DNA of 64,000 nucleotides from Streptomyces sp. NBC_00513 (GTDB lineage Bacteria > Actinomycetota > Actinomycetes > Streptomycetales > Streptomycetaceae). The notes beneath the pieces were generated by a model. It searched no databases. It saw only the letters and a list, made by a program, of their open reading frames with translations, and was not told where the DNA came from. Numbering within the stretch: position 1 is the stretch's first letter; each line of letters begins with the position of its first letter. This document shows positions 1 through 9,170 of the stretch, in pieces. Where the stretch lies: positions 5,704,001 through 5,768,000 of the forward strand of contig NZ_CP107845.1 of NCBI RefSeq assembly GCF_041431415.1. The letters run 5' to 3'. Position numbers and translations under genes: made by a program.

Positions 1-2436
1 CCGCTCGGCTCGGGACCGGCTCCGGCCGAGGCCCGGTCCCTCGACCCGGGAGACCCAGGACCCGGCCGGGCCCAGGCGTCGTCCCCGATCCAGAGGGCGT
101 CCCGGGAGGACACCCTCTCGGCCCACTCCGTACCGGATCCGGTACGAGACACCGCCCCCACCTCAGCACCAAGCCAGCCCACCCCGGGCGCCCGGCCGGA
201 CTCGACACCGACACTGGGCACCCACCAGAACCCGCCCGGTTCCGACACCGCACCCGGTTTCGACACCCTGCCCACTCCCGAGGCCGCGCCCAGCCTCAGC
301 CCCAGCGCAAGCCCAGGTCCCAGCGCAAGCGCAAGCGCAAGCGCAAGCCCCGGCCCCGGAGTCGCCCCGGCGCCGGAGGCCGCCCGGCCGCCCAAGGCCG
401 CTCCGGCGGCAGGCCCGGAGTCCGACCAAGCGCCGGATGTGGCGGAGTACCGCAGCGCCCCGGCCGCCCCGGAAGCCGACCGTTACCAGGCCGCCCCAAC
501 GTCCCGGGCCGTCCCATCCGCAGTCGATCCAAGGTCCCGGGCCGAGGAGCCGTCCCGGGCCGAGGACGCGCCACCGGCCGAGGCGGCGGCCGAACCGCAC
601 CCCACGGCGGTGTCCCCCGGCGGCGGCGTGCCACGGCAGTTGGGCGGGAGCCGCAGATCCGGAGCCGGAGGAGCCGGTCCCGTCGGATCGGGATCGGCCA
701 TGCTCCCCGATCCCCTCGACCACCCCGATCCGGCCCTCGCCGCCGAGGCCGCTGCGGTGGAGAACCTGCTTCGGTGCTGGGTCCGCGAAAGCGGCCTCGG
801 CCGCCCCGACGGGCCCGCCGGAACACCGCTCCGCATCCCCCTCCCCGCATCCGGCACGGCGGTGCTCGTCGCAGTCCGGTACTGGTCCTCGGCCGGCTGG
901 CACCGGTTCGCCTCCGCCCGGATCGAAGGCGCCCCGGCCGAATCCCCCGCCCTGGACGCCGTGACCCTCGCCGCGCTCATCGCGCGTGAGGGCACCGGCC
1001 GAGGTGGCGCCGATCTGGTGGGCCGGGTCGCCGACTCGGTCCAGCGCACGGCGGAGTTCATCGCCGACCGGCGAGCCCGCCCCGCCGCCCCCGCCCCCGT
1101 CGCCGAGGACCGATTCCTCACCGCCGAACAGTCGCTCCTCCTCGGCCATCCCCTGCACCCGACCCCGAAGAGCCGCGAAGGCCTCTCCGAAGCCGAGGTA
1201 CGTCGCTACTCACCCGAACTCCACGGCTCCTTCCCCGTGTACTGGTTCGCGGTCGCGCCCGCCGTCCTCGCCACCGACTCCGCCTGGACCGAACGAGGCC
1301 GCCCGGTTTCCGCCGCCCAACTGCTCGCCCGCCTCGCACCCGGCCTCCAACCGCCCACCGGCACCACCCTTCTTCCGCTGCACCCCTGGCAGGCCCGCGA
1401 CCTCCTCCAACGCCCGGCCGTGGCCGCCCTGTGCGACGCCGGACTACTGACCGACATGGGCCCGTACGGTGACCCCTGGTACCCCACCTCCTCCATTCGC
1501 ACCGTCCACCGCCCCGGTTCCCCCGCGATGCTCAAGCTGTCCCTGGGCCTGCGCATCACCAACTCCCGCAGGGAGAACCTCCGCAAGGAACTCCACCGCG
1601 GCGTCGAGGTTCACCGCCTTCTGCGCGCCGGACTCGCAGAGCAATGGCAGTCGTCCCACCCCGGTTTCGACATCGTCCGCGACCCCGCCTGGGTCGCCGT
1701 CGACTCCCTCGACGGCACACCCATCCCCGGACTCGACGCCCTCCTGCGCCACAACCCCTTCCACTCCGACGACGACACCCTCTGCATCGCCGCGCTGACC
1801 ACTCCCCGCCCATGGCCCGGTCGGACCACGATGCGCTCCCCGCTCGCCGAGACAGTCGCCCGGCTCGCCACCTCCACCGGGCGCTCGGTCCCCGCCGTCG
1901 CCGCCGAGTGGTTCCTGCGCTACCTCGACCACGTGGTCCTGCCGATCCTCGCCCTCGACGCGCTCGCCGGAGTCGCCCTCGAAGCGCACCAACAGAACAC
2001 CCTGGTGCTCCTCGACCCGGCCGGCTGGCCGATCGGCGGCCGCTACCGCGACAACCAGGGCTACTACTTCCGCGACTCCCACCGGGCGGAACTGCACCAC
2101 CGGCTCCCCGGCATCGGCAGCGCCAGCGACACCTTCGTCTCCGACGCCGTCACCGACGAACGCTTCGCCTACTACCTCGGCATCAACAACGTGCTCGGCC
2201 TGATCGGCGCCTTCGGCTCCCAACACCTCGCCGACGAACGCGTACTCCTCGCCGCCTTCCGCCGCTTCCTCGGGAAGAACTCGGGCCTCGGGCCGCTCCC
2301 CGCCCAACTGCTCGACTCACCCACCCTCCGCTGCAAGGCCAACCTGCTCACCCGCCTGGGCGGCCTCGACGAACTCGTCGGCCCCGTCGACACCCAGTCC
2401 GTCTACGTCACCATCACCAACCCCCTTCACGACTGA
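1..2436 (+). CDS. IucA/IucC-family NIS siderophore synthetase, 5' end outside window
   Basis: The frame is open from the first base, so the gene starts outside the window. IucA/IucC enzymes adenylate a carboxylate and condense it with an amine or alcohol in NRPS-independent siderophore assembly in the cytoplasm. Family motifs are visible: HPWQ at 1381-1392, SSIRTVHRP near 1490-1515, the KLSLGLRITNSRRE block near 1531-1575 and EAHQQN at 1981-1998. The catalytic part begins about the internal ATG at 700 (MLPDPLDHP). At least 230 codons before that are Pro/Ala/Ser-rich with no visible domain. If these are translated, the enzyme has an unusually long disordered N-terminal extension; otherwise the true start is near 700. 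It heads an operon with the acyltransferase at 2468 and a second synthetase at 3245, so the three probably build one hydroxamate-type siderophore. Function is family-level; substrate unknown. Confidence 0.88.
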   Translation, partial: PLGSGPAPAEARSLDPGDPGPGRAQASSPIQRASREDTLSAHSVPDPVRDTAPTSAPSQPTPGARPDSTPTLGTHQNPPGSDTAPGFDTLPTPEAAPSLSPSASPGPSASASASASPGPGVAPAPEAARPPKAAPAAGPESDQAPDVAEYRSAPAAPEADRYQAAPTSRAVPSAVDPRSRAEEPSRAEDAPPAEAAAEPHPTAVSPGGGVPRQLGGSRRSGAGGAGPVGSGSAMLPDPLDHPDPALAAEAAAVENLLRCWVRESGLGRPDGPAGTPLRIPLPASGTAVLVAVRYWSSAGWHRFASARIEGAPAESPALDAVTLAALIAREGTGRGGADLVGRVADSVQRTAEFIADRRARPAAPAPVAEDRFLTAEQSLLLGHPLHPTPKSREGLSEAEVRRYSPELHGSFPVYWFAVAPAVLATDSAWTERGRPVSAAQLLARLAPGLQPPTGTTLLPLHPWQARDLLQRPAVAALCDAGLLTDMGPYGDPWYPTSSIRTVHRPGSPAMLKLSLGLRITNSRRENLRKELHRGVEVHRLLRAGLAEQWQSSHPGFDIVRDPAWVAVDSLDGTPIPGLDALLRHNPFHSDDDTLCIAALTTPRPWPGRTTMRSPLAETVARLATSTGRSVPAVAAEWFLRYLDHVVLPILALDALAGVALEAHQQNTLVLLDPAGWPIGGRYRDNQGYYFRDSHRAELHHRLPGIGSASDTFVSDAVTDERFAYYLGINNVLGLIGAFGSQHLADERVLLAAFRRFLGKNSGLGPLPAQLLDSPTLRCKANLLTRLGGLDELVGPVDTQSVYVTITNPLHD
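322..345 (+). repeat. AGCGCA hexamer repeat (four units)
   Basis: Four perfect tandem copies of AGCGCA encode alternating Ser-Ala in the low-complexity N-terminal part of the first siderophore synthetase. Related Ser/Ala/Pro codons flank it, so the tract looks like slippage-prone linker DNA. Confidence 0.85.
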
Positions 2437-2467
2437 CGCGCCCGCACCGACACGGAGAAGAGCCCCC

Positions 2468-3151
2468 ATGCCCTCCACCGACACCTCGACCGGTCCCGTC
2501 GGTTCAGCCCTCGCCACAACCGGCTACTACCTCGGCTCAATGCGTCGCCCCCCGCAGCGGTGGCCCCTGCTCGCCGAGGCCGACCTGCTCGACTCCCCAG
2601 CCACATGGGACGCCGTCGCCACCGCTGCCGGAGCCTTCCGCCTCGAACCCGTACGCCCGCGTCGAGACCTGGACCTCCTCGTGGGTTGGATGAACGACCC
2701 GGAGGTGGCCGCCTACTGGGAACTCGCCGGCCCGGCCTCGACCACCGCCGATCACCTGCGGGCCCAGCTCGATGGCGACGGCCACAGCGTCCCCTGCCTC
2801 GGCCTTCTCGACGGCACGCCGATGAGCTACTGGGAGATCTACCGGGCCGACCTCGACCCGCTCGCCCGGCACTACCAGGCACGCCCCCACGACACCGGTA
2901 TCCACCTGCTCATCGGAGACGGCACGAACCGCGGCCGAGGTCTGGGCACCACCCTGCTGCGCGCCGTCGCCGACCTGTTGCTCGACAACCGTCCACGCTG
3001 CACACGCGTCATCGCCGAACCGGACATCCGCAACACCCCCTCCGTATCAGCCTTCTTGAACTCCGGCTTTCGCTATTCCGCCGAAATCGACCTTCCCGAG
3101 AAGCGCGCGGCACTGATGATCCGGGAGCGGGCACTGCGCAATCTCATCTGA
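2468..3151 (+). CDS. GNAT acyltransferase for siderophore assembly (IucB/RhbD-like)
   Basis: 227 aa. It resembles the acyltransferases that acylate N-hydroxylysine or N-hydroxydiamines before NIS condensation (IucB, RhbD, AlcB; Acetyltransf_8 type). The acyl-CoA binding region is seen as GIHLLIGDGTNRGRGLG (about residues 143-159), followed by the helix TTLLRAVADLLL, and then EPDIRNTPSVSAFLNSGF, the usual C-terminal GNAT strand-helix. The ATG follows GGAGAAG at 2454-2460 with a 7-nt gap. It lies 31 bp after the first synthetase and 93 bp before the second, on the same strand, which supports one pathway. The acyl donor cannot be read from the sequence. Confidence 0.87.
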   Translation: MPSTDTSTGPVGSALATTGYYLGSMRRPPQRWPLLAEADLLDSPATWDAVATAAGAFRLEPVRPRRDLDLLVGWMNDPEVAAYWELAGPASTTADHLRAQLDGDGHSVPCLGLLDGTPMSYWEIYRADLDPLARHYQARPHDTGIHLLIGDGTNRGRGLGTTLLRAVADLLLDNRPRCTRVIAEPDIRNTPSVSAFLNSGFRYSAEIDLPEKRAALMIRERALRNLI

Positions 3152-3244
3152 TCGCCGCCACCGCGCTCCGAAGCATCCGCTTCACGCCTCTCCCTTCGAA
3201 AACTCTGCGTCACGCAGCAAAGTTCCCGATCTTCGAGGAGTCCC

Positions 3245-5101
3245 GTGCCGAATTTTCCCGAAGCCCCCGACTCCCCGGAGCCCGCTCTGCCCCCGTCGCC
3301 TCAGCACCCGGTCACGCCGCCCGAGATCAACGCACCGACCTGGGACTTCGCGGCCCGCACACTGCTCGCCAAGATGCTCGGCGAATTCGCGTACGAGGAG
3401 ATCGTCAGCCCCGTCCCGACTCCGTCCGCCGCGGGCGACGCCTGGACCCTGACCCTCGACGACGGCGGCCGTCTCGGGTTCCGCGCGCGCCGCCGCTCGT
3501 ACGGGAGCTGGCAGGTCGCCCCCGACACCATCACCCTCACCGCGCCGCCACCCTCCACGGAGAGTTCGACGGCGTTCGGGGATCCGTACGAGTTCCTCAT
3601 CCGAGCCCGCACCCTCCTCCGACTCGACGGAGAGACCCTCGGCCACCTGGTCCGCGAGCTGAGCGCCACCCTCGCCGCCGACGCCCGTCTCGATCACCAC
3701 GCCCTGACCGCGGACGTACTCGCCGATCTCGACTACGCCGCGCTCGAAGGACATCAGACGGGTCACCCCTGGCTCGTCCTGAACAAGGGCCGCATCGGAC
3801 TGTCCGCCTCCGACACCGCCGCCTGGGCCCCCGAGGCCCGCACCCGACAGCGGTTGCCCTGGCTCGCCGCGCACACCTCCCTGGCGGAGTACCGCGGCGC
3901 CGCCGGTCTGGAAGACCCCGCCCGGCTGTACTCCGCCGAACTCGACCCCGTCACCCGGGCCGGCTTCGACCAGGTCCTGCGCGACCGCGGCCTCGACCCG
4001 CGGGGCTACCTCTACCTTCCCGTGCACCCCTGGCAGTGGGACGAGATCGTGCTGCCCCTGTTCGCGCCGGCCCTCGCGTCGGGCGCCCTGGTGCCGCTGC
4101 CCGCGGACCTCGACATGCGCCTCCCGCAACAGTCGATCCGTACTTTCCTCAACCTCACCCGCCCCGACCGGCACAGCGTCAAACTGCCGCTCTCCGTCTT
4201 CAACACCATGGTCTGGCGGGGCCTGCCCTCGGATCTCGCGCTCGCCGCCCCCGCCGTCACCGGATGGATCCACTCCCTTCGCGACTCCGACCCCTTCCTG
4301 CGTGACGAATGCGGGGTCATCCTGCTGGGCGAGGTCGCGTCCGTCACCGTCCGCCATCCCGTCTACGACCGGCTCCCCGAGGTCCCGTACCAGTACAAGG
4401 AACTCCTCGGGGCGATCTGGCGCGAGCCGCTGACCGGCCGTCTCGCCCCCGGCGAGCGGGCCCGCACCCTCGCCTCGCTCCTCCACACGGACCCGCGCGG
4501 TCGCTCCTTCACCGCGGAGCTGGTCGCCCGCTCCGGGCTCACCCCCACCGTGTGGCTCCAGCGGCTGTTCGCCGCCCTGCTGCCGCCGCTGCTCCACTTC
4601 CTCTACCGCTACGGGACCGTCTTCTCGCCGCACGGAGAGAACGCCATCGTGGTCTTCGACGAGAACGACGTTCCCGTCCGGCTGGCGGTCAAGGACTTCG
4701 TGGACGACATCAACATCAGCCGCGAGCCGCTGCCCGAACACCAGTCGATGCCCGCCGAGGTCCGCGCCGCCCTCCTCACCGAGCCGCCGACCTTCCTCAC
4801 CCAGTTCATTCACTCCGGACTCTTCATCGGCGTGTTCCGCTACCTGTCCGCGATCTGCGACGACCGGCTCGGCGTTCCCGAGGACGACTTCTGGTCCCTC
4901 GTCCGGGCGGAAATCCTTCACCACCAGTCCCGGTTCCCCGAGCTCAAGGAGCGCTTCGAGCTCTTCGACCTGCTCAGCGAGCGGATCGACCGACTCTGCC
5001 TCAACCGGAACCGGCTCCACGAGGACGGCTACCGCGACCGGCCGGACCGCCCGCACGCCGTCACGCACGGCACCGTCCCCAACCCCCTTCACCGATCGTG
5101 A
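3245..5101 (+). CDS. IucA/IucC-family NIS siderophore synthetase (second copy)
   Basis: 618 aa, full length for the family. Motifs: HPWQ at residues 261-264 inside YLPVHPWQWDE, QQSIRTFLNLTRP near 295-307, KLPLSVFN near 313-320, HGENAIVVFDEN near 463-474 and LAVKDFVDDINISR after it. These cover the ATP and carboxylate sites of IucA/IucC enzymes. GTG start follows CGAGGAG ending at 3240, four bases upstream; no better start is close. It is clearly different in sequence from the synthetase at 1-2436, so the two probably catalyse successive condensations rather than being a recent duplication. Clusters with two synthetases flanking one acyltransferase occur in streptomycetes beside a PLP enzyme, which would lie outside this window. 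No iron box was recognised between the genes. Confidence 0.93.
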   Translation: MPNFPEAPDSPEPALPPSPQHPVTPPEINAPTWDFAARTLLAKMLGEFAYEEIVSPVPTPSAAGDAWTLTLDDGGRLGFRARRRSYGSWQVAPDTITLTAPPPSTESSTAFGDPYEFLIRARTLLRLDGETLGHLVRELSATLAADARLDHHALTADVLADLDYAALEGHQTGHPWLVLNKGRIGLSASDTAAWAPEARTRQRLPWLAAHTSLAEYRGAAGLEDPARLYSAELDPVTRAGFDQVLRDRGLDPRGYLYLPVHPWQWDEIVLPLFAPALASGALVPLPADLDMRLPQQSIRTFLNLTRPDRHSVKLPLSVFNTMVWRGLPSDLALAAPAVTGWIHSLRDSDPFLRDECGVILLGEVASVTVRHPVYDRLPEVPYQYKELLGAIWREPLTGRLAPGERARTLASLLHTDPRGRSFTAELVARSGLTPTVWLQRLFAALLPPLLHFLYRYGTVFSPHGENAIVVFDENDVPVRLAVKDFVDDINISREPLPEHQSMPAEVRAALLTEPPTFLTQFIHSGLFIGVFRYLSAICDDRLGVPEDDFWSLVRAEILHHQSRFPELKERFELFDLLSERIDRLCLNRNRLHEDGYRDRPDRPHAVTHGTVPNPLHRS

Positions 5102-5153
5102 GCAGTCGTCGATGCGGGCAGTGTCAGTGGCGCCCCGTAGGCTTGGCGATGCT

Positions 5154-7124
5154 ATGACGAAGCCCTCCCTCCCCGACCTGCTGCATGCCGCCGTCTCCGC
5201 CGTCGGCGGCACGGAGCGGCCCGGCCAGGTGGCCATGGCCGAAGCCGTTGCCGAAGCGATCGACGAGAACTCCCACCGGCTGATCCAGGCAGGAACCGGT
5301 ACCGGCAAGTCCCTCGGCTACCTGGTGCCCGCCCTCGCACACGGCGAGCGCGTGGTCGTCGCCACCGCGACCCTGGCCCTCCAGCGCCAGCTCGTCGAGC
5401 GCGACCTGCCCCGGACGGTGGAGGCACTGCATCCGCAGCTCCGGCGCCGCCCGCAGTTCGCCATGCTCAAGGGCCGTTCCAACTACCTGTGCCTGCACCG
5501 ACTGCACGAGGGCGCACCGCAGGACGAGGAGGAGGGCCTCTTCGACCAGTTCGAGGCGGCCGCCCCCAGCAGCAAGCTCGGGAAGGACCTCCTGCGCCTG
5601 CGCGACTGGGCGGACGACACCGAGACCGGCGACCGTGACGACCTCACGCCGGGCGTCTCCGACAAGGCGTGGCAGCAGATCTCCGTCTCGTCCAGCGAGT
5701 GCCTGGGTGCGACGAAGTGCGCCTACGGCGCCGAGTGCTTCGCCGAGGCCGCCCGTGAACGGGCCAAACTCGCCGACGTGGTCGTCACCAACCACGCGCT
5801 GCTCGCCATCGATGCCATCCAAGGCGCCCCGGTGCTGCCGCAGCACGAGGTGCTGATCGTGGACGAGGCCCACGAGCTGGTCTCCCGGGTCACGGGTGTC
5901 GCCACCGGCGAGCTCACCCCGGGTCAGGTCAATCGGGCCGTGAAGCGGGCCGCGAAGCTCGTCGACGAGAAGACGGCCGACGCCCTGCAGACCGCCTCCG
6001 AGTCGTTCGAGCGCGTCATGGAACTGGCGCTCCCGGGCCGACTGGAGACGGTCCCCGAAGACCTCGGCTACGCCCTGATGTCCCTCCGGGACTCCGCGCG
6101 CAACGTGATCTCGGCGATCGGCAACACCCGCGACAAGTCCGTTCAGGACGAGGACGCCGTGCGCAAGCAGGCCCTCGCCGCCGTGGAGAGCATCCACGGC
6201 GTGGCGGAGCGGATCGTCCTCGGGTCCGAGTACGACGTCGTCTGGTACGAGCGGCACGACCGCTTCGGTGCCACCCTGCGCGTCGCACCGCTGTCGGTGT
6301 CCGGGCTGCTGCGCGAGAAGCTGTTCGAGGACCGCTCGGTCGTCCTCACCTCCGCCACGCTCAAACTGGGCGGGGACTTCAACGGGGTCGCCGCGTCGAT
6401 GGGCCTGTCCCCGGAAGGGGTGGAGGGCGACGACGCTCCCGTCTGGCGAGGTCTGGATGTGGGATCCCCGTTCGACTACCCGAAGCAGGGAATCCTGTAC
6501 GTCGCCAAGCACCTGGCCACACCCGGCCGGGAGGGCACCCGCGGCGACATGATGGACGAGCTCGCCGAGCTGATCGAGGCGGCCGGCGGTCGCACCCTCG
6601 GTCTCTTCTCCTCCATGCGGGGCGCCAAGGCGGCGGCCGAGGAACTGCGCGAGCGACTCGACCACCCGATCCTCCTCCAGGGCGAGGAGACGCTCGGCGA
6701 GTTGATCAAGGCCTTCGCCTCGGACCCGAAGACCTGCCTGTTCGGAACGCTCTCGCTGTGGCAGGGCGTCGACGTGCCGGGTCCCAGCTGCCAGCTCGTG
6801 ATCATGGATCGGATTCCGTTCCCGCGTCCCGACGACCCGTTGATGAGCGCGCGACAGAAGTCGGTCGAGGAACGTGGCGGCAACGGCTTCATGGCGGTGG
6901 CCGCCACACACGCCGCGCTGCTGATGGCCCAGGGAGCGGGCCGGCTCGTCCGGGCGACGGACGACAAGGGTGTCGTCGCGGTCCTGGACCCCCGACTGGC
7001 GACGGCTCGCTACGGCAGTTTCCTGCGGGCCACGCTCCCGGACTTCTGGTACACCACCGACCGGAACCAGGTCCGTCGCTCGCTGGCCGCCATCGACGCG
7101 ACCGCCCAGGCGGACGGCAAGTAG
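5154..7124 (+). CDS. DinG/XPD-like ATP-dependent DNA helicase
   Basis: 656 aa superfamily 2 iron-sulphur helicase. Walker A is AGTGTGKS at residues 46-53, and DEAH is at 237-240 (LIVDEAHELVSR). Between them are cysteines in NYLCLHRL and in SECLGATKCAYGAECF, the four-Cys pattern expected for the 4Fe-4S cluster of DinG/XPD enzymes. Motif V/VI-like LWQGVDVPG and QGAGRLVRATDD lie near the C-terminus. The enzyme probably unwinds forked DNA, R-loops or G-quadruplexes. An in-frame ATG at 5112 would add 14 residues, but MTKPSLPDLL begins the conserved part, so 5154 is preferred; neither start has a strong ribosome site. It is convergent with lexA and shares a hairpin terminator with it, which fits a repair role. 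Confidence 0.9.
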   Translation: MTKPSLPDLLHAAVSAVGGTERPGQVAMAEAVAEAIDENSHRLIQAGTGTGKSLGYLVPALAHGERVVVATATLALQRQLVERDLPRTVEALHPQLRRRPQFAMLKGRSNYLCLHRLHEGAPQDEEEGLFDQFEAAAPSSKLGKDLLRLRDWADDTETGDRDDLTPGVSDKAWQQISVSSSECLGATKCAYGAECFAEAARERAKLADVVVTNHALLAIDAIQGAPVLPQHEVLIVDEAHELVSRVTGVATGELTPGQVNRAVKRAAKLVDEKTADALQTASESFERVMELALPGRLETVPEDLGYALMSLRDSARNVISAIGNTRDKSVQDEDAVRKQALAAVESIHGVAERIVLGSEYDVVWYERHDRFGATLRVAPLSVSGLLREKLFEDRSVVLTSATLKLGGDFNGVAASMGLSPEGVEGDDAPVWRGLDVGSPFDYPKQGILYVAKHLATPGREGTRGDMMDELAELIEAAGGRTLGLFSSMRGAKAAAEELRERLDHPILLQGEETLGELIKAFASDPKTCLFGTLSLWQGVDVPGPSCQLVIMDRIPFPRPDDPLMSARQKSVEERGGNGFMAVAATHAALLMAQGAGRLVRATDDKGVVAVLDPRLATARYGSFLRATLPDFWYTTDRNQVRRSLAAIDATAQADGK

Positions 7125-7181
7125 CCGTACCCGAGGCAGCGGCGGAGCGGTGGAACCACAGAAGCGAATGCGGACACGAAG

Positions 7182-7216
7182 CAGCTCCGGGACCGGCGCA
7201 GTAGGTCCCGGAGCTG
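7182..7216. terminator. Bidirectional terminator between the DinG-like gene and lexA
   Basis: Perfect 13-bp stem CAGCTCCGGGACC (7182-7194) and its complement (7204-7216) with a 9-nt loop. It lies between the two convergent stop codons, 7122-7124 and 7233-7235. Confidence 0.85.
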
Positions 7217-7232
7217 GCTGAGGGCGCGAGGG

Positions 7233-8024
7233 TCAGACCCTGCGCAGTACGGCGACGACCTTGCCGAGGATGGTCGCCTCGTCACCCGGGATCGGCTGGT
7301 AGGCGGCGTTGTGCGGGAGCAGCCAGACATGGCCGTCCTCGCGCTTGAACCGCTTGACCGTGGCCTCGCCGTCCAGCATCGCGGCGACGATGTCGCCGTT
7401 CTCCGCGACGGGCTGGCGTCGGACGGTAACCCAGTCGCCGTCACAGATCGCGGCCTCGATCATCGAGTCGCCGACGACCTTGAGGACGAAGAGCTCGCCG
7501 TCACCCACCAGCTGGCGGGGGAGGGGGAACACGTCCTCGACCGATTCCTCGGCGAGGATCGGGCCGCCGGCCGCGATCCGGCCCACCAGTGGAACGTACG
7601 ACGCGGCAGGCTTGCCGGTGGTGTCGGTGGGCTGCGAGCTGGGCTGGTCCGAGCCACGCACCTCGTACGCCCGGGGGCGGTGCGGGTCGCGGCGCAGGAA
7701 GCCCTTGCGCTCCAGCGCCATCAGCTGGTGCGCGACCGACGAGGTGCTGGACAGTCCCACCGCCTGGCCGATCTCCCGCATCGACGGCGGGTACCCCCTG
7801 CGCTGCACGGAGTCGCGGATGACCTCGATGACCCTCCGCTGCCGATCCGTGAGTCCGGAACTGTCGGCGCGGATGCCTGGAGGTCGCCCCGGCATCGAGC
7901 GAGCGGGGCGTGCGGGCTCCGTCTCCGGATTCTGACTTGCGTCATTCATGGCATGCACCGGCTCAAGTCGGCTCTGGGAGCGGTTCTGGGCAGTGATGGT
8001 GGCACTGTCTGCGGTCGTGGTCAC
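7233..8024 (-). CDS. lexA: LexA SOS repressor
   Basis: 263 aa from a GTG at 8024 ([11 protein letters not shown]), which follows GAGAGGGG. An internal ATG at 7949 (MNDASQ) would give 238 aa, closer to the core family. The N-terminal winged helix-turn-helix reads [16 protein letters not shown] then [20 protein letters not shown]. The C-terminal S24 domain has the self-cleavage site GRIAAGG (Ala-Gly), the catalytic Ser in VVGDSMIEA and the Lys in ATVKRFKRE. LexA represses DNA-damage genes and cleaves itself when bound to RecA filaments. A LexA-box-like site at 8090-8105 upstream indicates autoregulation. It is divergent from nrdR-nrdJ, so repair control and dNTP supply share one intergenic region. 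Confidence 0.97.
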   Translation of the reverse strand: MTTTADSATITAQNRSQSRLEPVHAMNDASQNPETEPARPARSMPGRPPGIRADSSGLTDRQRRVIEVIRDSVQRRGYPPSMREIGQAVGLSSTSSVAHQLMALERKGFLRRDPHRPRAYEVRGSDQPSSQPTDTTGKPAASYVPLVGRIAAGGPILAEESVEDVFPLPRQLVGDGELFVLKVVGDSMIEAAICDGDWVTVRRQPVAENGDIVAAMLDGEATVKRFKREDGHVWLLPHNAAYQPIPGDEATILGKVVAVLRRV

Positions 8025-8089
8025 GTCTGCGGCCCCTCTCGAAATGTTCTCCCTAGTTGGACAACGGTAGTTGCTTTCGAAAGGTTGCG

Positions 8090-8105
8090 CCAAACACACG
8101 TTCGA
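8090..8105 (-). promoter_or_regulatory. LexA (SOS) box upstream of lexA
   Basis: Minus-strand TCGAACGTGTGTTTGG closely matches the actinobacterial SOS box TCGAAC-N4-GTTCGA, with one perfect half and one with two changes. It lies about 66 bp upstream of the GTG at 8024, as expected for lexA autoregulation. Confidence 0.75.
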
Positions 8106-8316
8106 GTGAAAAAGCAAGGATCGTTCACTTGAGATGTCATGGGAGGTGTATAGGCAGGCCGTCCGTCGAACGTGGATTCGGTTCCGCGTTCGCTGATTAC
8201 GGTACCCTTCCGGGTTGGATCGCCGGGGTCCGGGCCGGCGTCCAGTGTGGCACCGGAGGGCACCCGAACGCGGTCGGCTCACGCCGCGACACGCTGAGCG
8301 ATGTAAATCCACTGCA

Positions 8317-8363
8317 ACCCAAGATCTAGTGGTTGGATGAGCGCTGCCGCCCAGAAGTTGTGG
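8317..8363. promoter_or_regulatory. Pair of NrdR boxes before nrdR-nrdJ
   Basis: Box 1 (8317-8332, minus strand CCACTAGATCTTGGGT) matches the palindromic NrdR consensus acaCwAtATaTwgtgt well. Box 2 (8348-8363, CGCCCAGAAGTTGTGG) matches it more weakly. Their centres are 31 bp apart, about three helical turns, which is the paired spacing described for NrdR sites. The rest of the 474-bp lexA-nrdR gap shows only the LexA box and a TATGCT hexamer at 8395-8400 without a clear -35. Confidence 0.65.
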
Positions 8364-8498
8364 TCCCCGGTCCGCCGGAGCCCCCGACATCGCATATGCT
8401 GGTGGCTGCTTCACGAGCCCCCGGCGGGACCGTTTCCTCCGCCGTTCAGGGGCTCCGTGGGGTGATCCAGTCGTGCCGAGAAGGAGGGTGAGGGAACC

Positions 8499-9014
8499 AT
8501 GCACTGCCCCTTCTGCAGGCACCCCGACAGCCGCGTAGTCGACAGCCGCACCACGGACGACGGCACGTCGATCCGGCGGCGCCGTCAGTGCCCCGACTGC
8601 TCCCGTCGCTTCACGACGGTGGAGACGGCCTCACTGATGGTGATCAAGCGCAGCGGGGTGACCGAACCCTTCAGTCGCTCCAAGGTCATCTCTGGCGTCC
8701 GCAAGGCGTGCCAGGGGCGACCGGTCACCGAGGACGCCCTCGCCAAGCTCGGCCAGCGGGTCGAGGAGGCGGTGCGCGCCACCGGGAGTGCCGAGCTGAC
8801 CACCCATGACGTGGGTCTGGCCATACTCGGCCCGTTGCAGGAACTCGACCTCGTCGCCTACCTGCGGTTCGCATCCGTTTACAAAGCGTTCGACACCCTC
8901 GAAGACTTCGAGACCGCCATCGTGGAATTGCGCGAGCAGCGGCCTCATCCCCCTGAGGTCGAGCCCGGTGGGACCCCCTCGGTCGTCCCCGTGCCCGCCT
9001 CCGCCTCCGACTGA
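8499..9014 (+). CDS. nrdR: NrdR, ATP-cone repressor of ribonucleotide reductase
   Basis: 171 aa. An N-terminal zinc ribbon (CPFC at residues 3-6, CPDC near 31-34) is followed by the ATP-cone beginning [20 protein letters not shown] near residues 47-66. NrdR senses the ATP/dATP balance and represses ribonucleotide reductase operons through paired NrdR boxes. ATG follows a purine-rich GAAGGAGGG. nrdJ starts 156 bp downstream on the same strand, the classic Streptomyces nrdRJ order. The boxes at 8317-8363 imply repression of its own operon. Confidence 0.97.
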   Translation: MHCPFCRHPDSRVVDSRTTDDGTSIRRRRQCPDCSRRFTTVETASLMVIKRSGVTEPFSRSKVISGVRKACQGRPVTEDALAKLGQRVEEAVRATGSAELTTHDVGLAILGPLQELDLVAYLRFASVYKAFDTLEDFETAIVELREQRPHPPEVEPGGTPSVVPVPASASD

Positions 9015-9170
9015 CCTGACGGGCCGCACAGCAGGGCGGTCTGCCCGATCGGTTCGAGGCGCCTCCCGGCGGTAGCCGGGGGCAGATTCGTAGATACAAG
9101 ACACACAGCACCGTGCCGCGGAATAGCGCTGGCACTTTAGGGCGTTTTTGCCCGCATATGGGAGGCGGCC

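Noticed and set aside
3152..3244. Iron box (DmdR type) in the siderophore gap
   Set aside because: No TTAGGTTAGGCTAACCTAA-like sequence seen; the operon promoter is outside the window.
3182..5308. 708-codon minus-strand frame opposite the second siderophore synthetase
   Set aside because: No domain or ribosome site; the plus-strand frame has all IucA/IucC motifs.
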